Shown one piece after another: positions 50,470 to 57,673 of a stretch of DNA of 64,000 nucleotides. The DNA lies in the NCBI RefSeq assembly GCF_043555985.1, contig NZ_JBIGIC010000007.1, positions 186,001 through 250,000 of the forward strand, read 5' to 3'. The position numbers were made by a program, and so were the translations under genes. Below the pieces are notes generated by a model. The model did not search any database and was not told the origin of the DNA. It saw nothing but the letters and a program-made list of their open reading frames with translations. Origin of the DNA: Pelomonas candidula (GTDB taxonomy: Bacteria; Pseudomonadota; Gammaproteobacteria; Burkholderiales; Burkholderiaceae_C). The first letter of the stretch is position 1. Every line of letters begins with the position of its first letter.

Positions 50470-50978
50470 TTGTTCGCTTGGGGCAGCTTCAACCACCGTT
50501 GCAGCCGCGTGCGCAGCGCCACGAAGTCCAGCGGCTTGGTCAGGTGCTCGTCCATGCCGGCCTCCATGCTGGCGGCGACGTCGGCGTCCAGCGCGTGTGC
50601 GGTGAGGGCCAGGATGGGGAAGGCGGCCATCTTGCCGTCGCGCTGCTGGGCGCGCAGGCGGCGGGCGCATTCCAGGCCATCCATGCCAGGCATCTGGATG
50701 TCCATCAGCACGAGGTCGGGGGCGGCTTCCTCGCAGGCGGCCAGTGCCTCGATGCCGTTCTTGGCCAGGCGGGCCTGCACGCCCATCAACGCGAGGAATT
50801 CCAGCGCGACGACCTGGTTGATGTGGTTGTCTTCAACGAGCAGCACCTGGGGCTGGCGTTGGTCGGTCACGTCTTCGTCAGTGCCGGGCTGCGGCATACC
50901 GGCACCGACACCGCCTGCGGCGGCGCTCAACCAGAGCGAATGCGTGTGCACTTGAGCAAGCAGCCTGTGGTCGTCCAT
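50466..50978 (-). CDS. Stand-alone receiver-domain protein
   Basis: A 170-residue protein with one receiver domain after a 40-residue non-conserved N-terminus. LLVEDNHINQ gives the acidic pair, Asp93 in VLMDIQMPGMDG is the phosphoacceptor, and Lys lies in LTKPLDF. Sequence type matches the receiver of large hybrid kinases (the DNxxNQ form), so it may be a phosphorelay or diffusible receiver, or a piece left from a longer hybrid kinase. GAGG lies upstream of ATG 50978. The stop lies inside repeat copy D. Confidence 0.8.
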   Translation of the reverse strand: MDDHRLLAQVHTHSLWLSAAAGGVGAGMPQPGTDEDVTDQRQPQVLLVEDNHINQVVALEFLALMGVQARLAKNGIEALAACEEAAPDLVLMDIQMPGMDGLECARRLRAQQRDGKMAAFPILALTAHALDADVAASMEAGMDEHLTKPLDFVALRTRLQRWLKLPQANN

Positions 50979-51146
50979 CCCATATCCTCGATTGGCTTTG
51001 TTTTTATGTCCCCCGGTAAGGGGTTGGGCGATTGTTGCCTCAGGCGGTGTTGCGACGCAACCCGTTGCCCCACGATTGCCATCAGCCTTGGCCGCTCACG
51101 TAGGCTGGATCGACCGCTGGTCGGTAGGTAGGGGGGCTGCGCGTGC

Positions 51147-51162
51147 TGACAATTTTCTGTCA
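51147..51162. promoter_or_regulatory. Inverted repeat in the uvrA upstream region
   Basis: TGACA and TGTCA flank a six-base ATTTTC spacer about 45 bases before the uvrA ATG. It is the only symmetric, AT-richer element in the 228-base gap 50979-51206. It does not match the LexA box pattern CTGT-N8-ACAG, so its role is open. Confidence 0.3.
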
Positions 51163-51206
51163 CCCCCGTCCCTACACTGCTCGCCTTCGCAGTTTTGACC
51201 CCCACC

Positions 51207-54200
51207 ATGTCCGACGGTCTGATCCGCATCCGAGGCGCCCGCCAGCACAACCTCAAGAACCTCGATCTCGACCTGCGCACCGCGGAGCTGACTGTCGTCA
51301 CCGGCCCCAGCGGCTCCGGCAAGTCCAGCCTGGTGTTCGACACGCTGTACGCCGAAGGCCAGCGGCGCTACGTGGAGACGTTCTCCGCCTACGCCCGCCA
51401 GTTCCTGGACCGCATGGACCGCCCGGCCGTCGACAAGGTCGACGGCGTACCGCCCGCCATCGCCATCGACCAGACCAACCCGGTGCGCACCAGCCGCTCC
51501 ACGGTCGGCACCATGACGGAGCTGAATGACCACCTGAAGCTGCTTTTTGCGCGCGCAACAGAGCTTTTTGACCGCAAGACGGCGCTGCCGGTCAGGCATG
51601 ACACGGCGCAGAGCATTTATGCGGAATTGATGAGCCGCGCCGAGGCCGCGTCCGACCCCAGGATGGTGCTGACCTTCCCGGTCGAGCTGCCCGCCAACAC
51701 CAGCGCGGAGCAGGTCGCGCAGTGGCTGTCGGCCAGCGGCTTCACGCGCGTGCAGGCCGAACGCGACATCGATGGCAAGAAGGTGCTGGACGTGGTGGCC
51801 GACCGCTTCCGCATCCTGGGTGCGGACAAGCAGCGGGCGATGGAGGCCATCGAGCTGTCGCTGAAACGCGGCGCCGGGCGTCTCACGGTCTACGCGGGCG
51901 ATGCCGGGGAAATGCTGTGGAGGTTCTCCACCGGCCTGCACTGTCCCGAAAGCGACATCCGCTACGCCGACCCGCAGCCGGCGTTGTTTTCCTTCAACTC
52001 CGCCTTCGGCGCTTGCGAGGCCTGCCGGGGATTCGGCCGCGTCATCGGCGTGGACCTGGGCCTGGTCATCCCCGACGAACGCAAGACGCTTCGCAACGGC
52101 GCCATCAAGCCGATGCAGACGCCGGCGTGGAAGGACTGCCAGGACGACCTGCTGAAGTACGCCGGAGAGGCCGGCATCCCGCGCGATACGGCCTGGAAGG
52201 ATCTGTCGCCCACCCACCGCGACTGGGTCATCAACGGCACGCCGAACTGGAACGGCAACTGGAACAAGCAGTGGTACGGGGTCAAGCGCTTCTTCGACTA
52301 CCTCGAGAGCAAGGCCTACAAGATGCACATCCGCGTGCTCTTGTCCAAGTACCGCAGCTACACCGAGTGCCCGAGCTGCCGCGGCGCGCGGCTGAAGACC
52401 GAGGCGTTGCTGTGGCGCGTGGGCAGCAAGGCGCTGGCCGACGCGGCGCTGCCGCCGGAACAGCGCTTCCTGCCCGTCGGCGTGGACTGGACCCGCGAAC
52501 AGCTGGAAGCGCTGCCGGGCCTGTCGCTGCACGACCTGATGCAGCTGCCCATCAGCCGGCTGCGCGACTTCGTCGACGGCCTGCAACTGCCCAGCACGAT
52601 GCTGGACGAGGCGCTGAAGCTGCTGCTGGACGAGATCCGCCACCGCAGCCGCTACCTGTGCGACGTGGGCCTGGGCTACCTGACGCTGGACCGGCAGAGT
52701 CGCACCTTGTCCGGCGGCGAGGTGCAGCGCATCAACCTGACGACGGCCCTCGGCACCTCGCTGGTCAACACGCTGTTCGTGCTGGACGAGCCCAGCATCG
52801 GCCTGCATCCGCGCGACATGGGCCGCATCGTGCAGGCCATGCAGCGGCTGCGTGATGCGGGCAACACGCTGGTCGTCGTCGAGCACGACCCGGCCGTGAT
52901 GCTGGCCGCGGACCGCCTCATCGACATGGGCCCCGGCCCCGGCGAGCGCGGCGGGCAGATCGTCTTCGACGGCACGCCCGAGACCATCCGCGCGGCCGAC
53001 ACGCTGACCGGCGCCTACCTCGGCGCGCGCAAGCATGTCGGCATGGGGCTCAAGCGGTTGGTGGAAGAGAACACGCCCAAGCTCATCCTGCAGGGCGTGC
53101 GCGAGCACAACCTGAAGGACGTGTCCGTCGAGTTCCCGCTGCAGCGCATGGTGGTCGTGACCGGCGTGTCCGGCTCCGGCAAGAGCACGTTGATGCAGGA
53201 CGTGCTCTACCCCGCGCTGGCACGCCAGTTCGGCAAGGCCACCGAGTCCCCCGGCGCACACGACCAGTTGCTGGGCGCCGACCATCTCGCCGACGCCGTG
53301 TTCGTCGACCAGTCGCCGATCGGCAAGACGGCGCGCTCCAACCCGGCCAGCTACGTCGGTGCGTTCGACGAGATCCGCAAGCTGTTCGCCGACGCGCCGG
53401 TGGCGCGCGAGCGCAGCTACACGGCGGGCATGTTCAGCTTCAACGCCGGCGACGGCCGCTGCCCCACCTGCGGTGGCTCGGGCTTCGAGCACGTCGAGAT
53501 GCAGTTCCTCAGCGACGTCTACCTGCGCTGCCCGGACTGCGACGGCAAGCGCTTCCGCGCCGAGATGCTGGACGTCAAGCTGTCGCTGAAGGACAGGGAC
53601 CTGAGCGTGTCCGACGTGCTGGAGCTGACCGTGGCCGAGGCGGTGCACCTGTTCAGCGAGCACCGCGCGGTGCTGCAGAAGCTGCAGCCCATCGTCGATG
53701 TGGGCCTGGAATACGTGCGCCTGGGCCAGCCGGTGCCCACGTTGTCCGGCGGCGAGGCGCAGCGGCTCAAGCTCGCCGGCTTCCTGGCCGAAGCCGCGAG
53801 CAGCCCGCGCTTCGGTGTGGCGAAGAAGGGCACGCTGTTCCTGTTCGACGAGCCGACCACCGGCCTGCACTTCGACGACATCGCCAAGCTGATGCGCGCC
53901 ATGCGCAAGCTGCTGTCGGCCGGGCACTCGCTGATCCTCATCGAGCACAACCTGGACGTCATCCGCGCGGCGGACTGGCTCGTCGACCTGGGCCCCGAAG
54001 GCGGTGAGGGCGGCGGCGAGGTCATCTGCGTCGGCACGCCGGAAAGCGTCGCGCAGCATCCGACCTCGCACACCGCCGCCGCGCTGCGCGACTACGCGCT
54101 GCACATGGACCGCCCGGCCGTGGCCGTCGAGGAAGGCCGTCCGCTGCAGCAGCTGATCAAGGCGCGCCGCACGGCCGACGAGGCGATCAAGATCGTCAAC

Positions 54201-56834
54201 GCCCGCGAGCACAACCTCAAGGGCCTGAACGTCGAGATCCCGCGCGGCAAGTTCAATGTCGTGACCGGCGTGTCCGGCTCCGGCAAGTCCACGCTCGCGT
54301 TCGACATCCTGTTCAACGAAGGCCAGCGCCGCTACCTCGAATCGCTGAACGCCTACGCCCGCTCCATCGTGCAGCCGGCCGGCCGGCCCGAGGTGGACGC
54401 GGTGTGGGGCATCCCGCCGACCGTGGCCATCGAGCAGCGCCTCTCCCGCGGCGGCCGCAAGAGCACGGTGGCGACGACGACCGAGGTCTGGCACTTCCTG
54501 CGCCTGCTCTACGTGAAGCTGGGCGTTCAACACTGCGTCAACGACGGCGCGCCGGTGCGGCCGCAGAGTGTCGAGAGCATCGCCGCGCAGCTCATGCGCG
54601 ACTATCGCGGCCAGCACGTCGGGCTGCTGGCGCCGCTGGTTGTCGCGCGCAAGGGCGTCTACACCGACCTCGCGAAGTGGGCCAAGGCCCGCGGCCACAC
54701 GCATCTGCGCGTGGACGGCGAGTTCCTGCCGACGTCGCCGTGGCCGCGCATCGACCGCTTCAAGGAACACACGCTGGAACTGCCGGTTGGCGACCTCGTC
54801 ATCGAGCCCGAACGCGAGGCCGAGCTGCGCGAGCTACTGGCCAAGGCGCTGGACATCGGCAAGGGTGTGCTGCACCTGCTGGCGCCGTTGGACGGCCTGA
54901 GCCTGGAAGACGGTGCGACCGGTGCCGGCGTCGGCACGGTCAAGGTGTTCTCCACCAAGCGTGCCTGCCCGGTCTGCGGCACCAGCTACCCCGAGCTGGA
55001 CCCGCGCCTGTTCTCGTACAACTCCAAGCATGGCTGGTGCACCAGTTGCGTCGGCACGGGCCTGCAGCTGACGCGCGAGCAGCGCAAGGCGCTGGATGAC
55101 AGCGTGCAGTCCGACGACAACCGCGGCCGCGAGCAAAGCTTCCCGTCGGAAGAGACCGAGGTCGAAGGGCTGACGGATGCCGCCTGCCCGGACTGCCATG
55201 GCACGCGGCTGAACCCGACGGCGCGGTCCGTCGAGTTCGAGGACAAGGGCATCGGTGACGTCGCCGCGTGGAGCGTCGGCGAGGCGCGTGAGTGGGTGAA
55301 AGGCCTGCATCTCGAAGGCCGAGACGCCGACATCGCGCGCGACGTCGTCAGCGAGATTCTTGGCCGGCTGGAGTTCCTCGAGGAAGTGGGTCTGGGCTAC
55401 CTGACGCTGGACCGCGCTGCGCCCACGCTGTCGGGCGGCGAGGCGCAGCGCATTCGCCTGGCCGCGCAGCTGGGCAGCAACCTGCAAGGTGTCTGCTACG
55501 TGCTGGACGAGCCCACCATCGGTCTGCACCCGCGCGACAACCAGATCCTGCTGAAGGCGCTGTCCACGCTGGGCGACAAGGGCAACACGCTGGTCGTCGT
55601 CGAGCACGACGAGGACACCATCCGCCGGGCAGACCACATCATCGACATCGGCCCCGGGGCCGGCAAGCGCGGCGGCCGCGTCGTGGCCGAAGGCACGGCG
55701 GCGCAGCTCGCGCTGCAGCCGGAATCGACGACTGGCCGCATGCTGGCCCGGCCGCTGATCCACCCGCTGCAGGCCCGCCGCGCGATCGACCCGGAAGCGC
55801 CCAAGCTGACCGTGCTGAACGCCGCGCTGCACAACCTCAAGGGCGTGACGGTGGACGTGCCGCTGCACCGGCTGGTTGCCGTGACCGGTGTGTCCGGCTC
55901 CGGCAAGTCCACGCTGGCGCGCGATGTGCTGCTGGCCAACATGGCCGTCGCCGTGCCGCTGCGCAAGGCGCCGGCGAAGTGGGCGGGCTGCGATGGCATC
56001 GAGGGCCACGCACAGGTCGACCGAGTGCTGGAGGTGGACCAGACCCCCATCGGCAAGACGCCGCGTTCCTGCCCGGCCACCTACATCGGCTTCTGGGACG
56101 CCATCCGCAAGCTGTTCGCCGAGACGCTGGAGGCCAAGGCGCGCGGCTACGCGCCGGGCCGCTTCAGCTTCAACACCGGCGAGGGACGCTGCCCCGGCTG
56201 CGAAGGGCAGGGCATGAAGACCATCGAGATGAGCTTCCTGCCCGACGTGAAGGTGCCCTGCGACCAGTGCCACGGCCAGCGCTTCAACCCCGAGACGCTG
56301 GGCGTCACGTGGCGGGGCAAGAGCATCGGCGACGTGCTCTCGATGGAGGTCGACGAGGCGGTCGAGTTCTTCGCATCGATGCCGTCGATTGCGCATCCGC
56401 TGCAGTTGCTGAAGGACGTGGGGCTGGGGTATCTGACCCTGGGCCAGCCGTCGCCGACGCTGTCGGGCGGCGAGGCGCAGCGGATCAAGCTGGTGTCCGA
56501 ACTCGTCAAGGTGCGCGACGACGTGACCCGTCGCGGGCAGAAGGCGCCGCACACGCTGTACGTGCTGGACGAGCCGACGGTGGGCCTGCACATGGCCGAT
56601 GTGGAGAAGCTGATCCGCGTGCTGCACCGGCTGGTGGCGGGCGGGCATTCGGTCGTCGTCATCGAGCATGACCTCGACGTGATTGCCGAGGCGGATTGGG
56701 TGCTGGACCTGGGGCCGGAAGGGGGCGATGCGGGTGGCCGGGTCGTCGTCGAAGGCACGCCGGAGGCGGTGGTGGCGAGTGGCAGCCATACGGGCGTGGC
56801 GCTGAAGCCGGTTCTCGCCAGAACCGGGCGTTGA
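51207..56834 (+). CDS. Double-length UvrA-family ABC ATPase
   Basis: An 1875-residue protein, twice the size of normal UvrA (about 940). It is two UvrA modules in tandem, with four ABC ATPase domains. Walker A motifs begin at residues 33 (GPSGSGKSS), 653, 1021 and 1561 (GVSGSGKST), each matched by an LSGGE signature near 501, 848, 1409 and 1752. Many CxxC pairs remain for zinc, such as CEACRGFG, CPSCRGAR, CPTCGGSG, CTSCVGTG, CPDCHGTR and CPGCEGQG. It should bind damaged DNA and hydrolyse ATP; whether it works with UvrB in excision repair or as a separate protection factor is unknown. The ATG at 51207 is preferred over TTG at 51195. Codon usage is normal. Confidence 0.88.
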   Translation: MSDGLIRIRGARQHNLKNLDLDLRTAELTVVTGPSGSGKSSLVFDTLYAEGQRRYVETFSAYARQFLDRMDRPAVDKVDGVPPAIAIDQTNPVRTSRSTVGTMTELNDHLKLLFARATELFDRKTALPVRHDTAQSIYAELMSRAEAASDPRMVLTFPVELPANTSAEQVAQWLSASGFTRVQAERDIDGKKVLDVVADRFRILGADKQRAMEAIELSLKRGAGRLTVYAGDAGEMLWRFSTGLHCPESDIRYADPQPALFSFNSAFGACEACRGFGRVIGVDLGLVIPDERKTLRNGAIKPMQTPAWKDCQDDLLKYAGEAGIPRDTAWKDLSPTHRDWVINGTPNWNGNWNKQWYGVKRFFDYLESKAYKMHIRVLLSKYRSYTECPSCRGARLKTEALLWRVGSKALADAALPPEQRFLPVGVDWTREQLEALPGLSLHDLMQLPISRLRDFVDGLQLPSTMLDEALKLLLDEIRHRSRYLCDVGLGYLTLDRQSRTLSGGEVQRINLTTALGTSLVNTLFVLDEPSIGLHPRDMGRIVQAMQRLRDAGNTLVVVEHDPAVMLAADRLIDMGPGPGERGGQIVFDGTPETIRAADTLTGAYLGARKHVGMGLKRLVEENTPKLILQGVREHNLKDVSVEFPLQRMVVVTGVSGSGKSTLMQDVLYPALARQFGKATESPGAHDQLLGADHLADAVFVDQSPIGKTARSNPASYVGAFDEIRKLFADAPVARERSYTAGMFSFNAGDGRCPTCGGSGFEHVEMQFLSDVYLRCPDCDGKRFRAEMLDVKLSLKDRDLSVSDVLELTVAEAVHLFSEHRAVLQKLQPIVDVGLEYVRLGQPVPTLSGGEAQRLKLAGFLAEAASSPRFGVAKKGTLFLFDEPTTGLHFDDIAKLMRAMRKLLSAGHSLILIEHNLDVIRAADWLVDLGPEGGEGGGEVICVGTPESVAQHPTSHTAAALRDYALHMDRPAVAVEEGRPLQQLIKARRTADEAIKIVNAREHNLKGLNVEIPRGKFNVVTGVSGSGKSTLAFDILFNEGQRRYLESLNAYARSIVQPAGRPEVDAVWGIPPTVAIEQRLSRGGRKSTVATTTEVWHFLRLLYVKLGVQHCVNDGAPVRPQSVESIAAQLMRDYRGQHVGLLAPLVVARKGVYTDLAKWAKARGHTHLRVDGEFLPTSPWPRIDRFKEHTLELPVGDLVIEPEREAELRELLAKALDIGKGVLHLLAPLDGLSLEDGATGAGVGTVKVFSTKRACPVCGTSYPELDPRLFSYNSKHGWCTSCVGTGLQLTREQRKALDDSVQSDDNRGREQSFPSEETEVEGLTDAACPDCHGTRLNPTARSVEFEDKGIGDVAAWSVGEAREWVKGLHLEGRDADIARDVVSEILGRLEFLEEVGLGYLTLDRAAPTLSGGEAQRIRLAAQLGSNLQGVCYVLDEPTIGLHPRDNQILLKALSTLGDKGNTLVVVEHDEDTIRRADHIIDIGPGAGKRGGRVVAEGTAAQLALQPESTTGRMLARPLIHPLQARRAIDPEAPKLTVLNAALHNLKGVTVDVPLHRLVAVTGVSGSGKSTLARDVLLANMAVAVPLRKAPAKWAGCDGIEGHAQVDRVLEVDQTPIGKTPRSCPATYIGFWDAIRKLFAETLEAKARGYAPGRFSFNTGEGRCPGCEGQGMKTIEMSFLPDVKVPCDQCHGQRFNPETLGVTWRGKSIGDVLSMEVDEAVEFFASMPSIAHPLQLLKDVGLGYLTLGQPSPTLSGGEAQRIKLVSELVKVRDDVTRRGQKAPHTLYVLDEPTVGLHMADVEKLIRVLHRLVAGGHSVVVIEHDLDVIAEADWVLDLGPEGGDAGGRVVVEGTPEAVVASGSHTGVALKPVLARTGR

Positions 56835-56835
56835 G

Positions 56836-57258
56836 ATGAAGCGACTGGCGTTTTTTATTGGCTTGTTTGGTGCGCTAAACGCCTTTCTGTGGGCGTGGGC
56901 GCCATCGATTGCTCGCTGGCAAACGCGCAATGTTCTTGAGCGCTACGGCAGCTTGGAATCGCTTGAGATCGCGATGCAGGTCTATCAAGAGTCGATGCGC
57001 TTTGTGTTTATCGAGGCAGGAGTTGTGGGCGCAGCGATGCTCTTGGCTGCGGCGCTGATCTTTCAACATCGCGTGCTGGGGTGGCGGCTTTGGCTTGTTT
57101 GCCTTGCGATATGCGTCGGTAGCGCCCTTGTCCACGCCGCAGTGGACGGACTTTCCTTCGCAGCTGCCTGTCGCTTGTTGGTGCTGTCGGCTTTTGCCAG
57201 CAGTGTGATTAAGGTCGGGCGAAGCGGGGCATGGGCAGCCTGGTTTCCCAATAGGTAA
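56836..57258 (+). CDS. Small membrane protein of unknown function, lower GC
   Basis: A 140-residue hydrophobic protein. Predicted helices lie at about 4-22 (FFIGLFGALNAFLWAWA), 57-76 (FIEAGVVGAAMLLAAALIF), 82-101 (WRLWLVCLAICVGSALVHA) and 105-125. It starts one base after the UvrA stop, so it may be coupled. Its codons are clearly less GC-rich than the neighbours (for example TTTTTTATTGGC at the start), which suggests recent acquisition or relaxed selection. No family is recognised. Confidence 0.55.
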   Translation: MKRLAFFIGLFGALNAFLWAWAPSIARWQTRNVLERYGSLESLEIAMQVYQESMRFVFIEAGVVGAAMLLAAALIFQHRVLGWRLWLVCLAICVGSALVHAAVDGLSFAAACRLLVLSAFASSVIKVGRSGAWAAWFPNR

Positions 57259-57293
57259 TTTCGGCCGATGATGGGTTGACGCGTGAGGCCCAT

Positions 57294-57388
57294 GCCGGGA
57301 TTTCGTCCCGGCGGCCGACCTACTTTCTTGGGCGCCCAAGAAAGTAGGCAAAGAAGGCGCCCCTGCAAAACCGCCCGGCAGAGCCGGG
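57294..57388. repeat. Cluster of palindromes, including a perfect 30-bp palindrome
   Basis: A 7-bp stem GCCGGGA / TCCCGGC (57294-57312), a perfect 30-bp palindrome centred on GGGC|GCCC with arms running out to CCTACTTTCTT (57319-57348), and CCCGGC-AGA-GCCGGG (57374-57388) follow one another. A further GCGCGCC-AA-GGCGCGC lies at 57476-57491. Palindromes containing CTTTCTTGGG and AAGAAAG are common dispersed intergenic repeats in proteobacteria, so this is probably a genome-wide repeat type. Confidence 0.75.
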
Positions 57389-57535
57389 TGCCCTGTGCTT
57401 CTCGGTCACCAAGGCCCGCGCAAAACTCGCGCCGCTACGCTCTGCTCAAACAGTTGCGCGGAGTCAGATGTCGAAGCGCGCCAAGGCGCGCGCCTCGGTG
57501 CCCTGCGATGCTCGGCGGTTTAGAAGGGGAGACTG

Positions 57536-57578
57536 CCGAACAGCCGAACAGCCGAACAGCCGAACAGCCGAACAGCCG
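57536..57578 (+). repeat. Tandem 8-bp repeat, unit CCGAACAG
   Basis: Five perfect units of CCGAACAG plus a partial CCG. The length is not a multiple of three and the array lies outside genes, so copy-number change would alter only spacing upstream of the S9 peptidase gene. Confidence 0.9.
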
Positions 57579-57629
57579 GTGTGTCGCTCGCGGCACCATG
57601 ACGAACAGGACCGGCTTGGGGGCTTCCTA

Positions 57630-57663
57630 GAATTCGCCGCCCCTAACCCTAGGGGGCGAATTC
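57630..57663 (+). promoter_or_regulatory. Hairpin abutting the S9 peptidase ribosome-binding site
   Basis: GAATTCGC and CCCCTA pair with TAGGGG and GCGAATTC (two-base bulge, ACCC loop). AGGAG begins at the next base. In RNA this stable stem could affect ribosome access or protect the 5' end. Confidence 0.5.
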
Positions 57664-57673
57664 AGGAGACCCC

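Larger units (their letters stand above)
57259..57673 (+). other. 415-base gene-free, repeat-rich region
   Basis: No gene is supported here. It contains a string of palindromes (57294-57388 and 57476-57491), an 8-bp tandem repeat (57536-57578), a short match to the 3' part of the A-E repeat family (CCGGCTTGGGGGC near 57611-57623), and a hairpin directly before the peptidase ribosome-binding site. GC falls in parts of it. Confidence 0.7.

Noticed and set aside
51147..51162. LexA box before uvrA
   Set aside because: The arms TGACA/TGTCA do not fit CTGT-N8-ACAG.
51096..54770. 1224-codon open frame on the minus strand opposite uvrA
   Set aside because: Same shadow effect; the opposite strand encodes a complete UvrA module with all motifs.
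57536..57578. CRISPR-like array
   Set aside because: The units are 8 bases with no spacers, so this is a simple tandem repeat.
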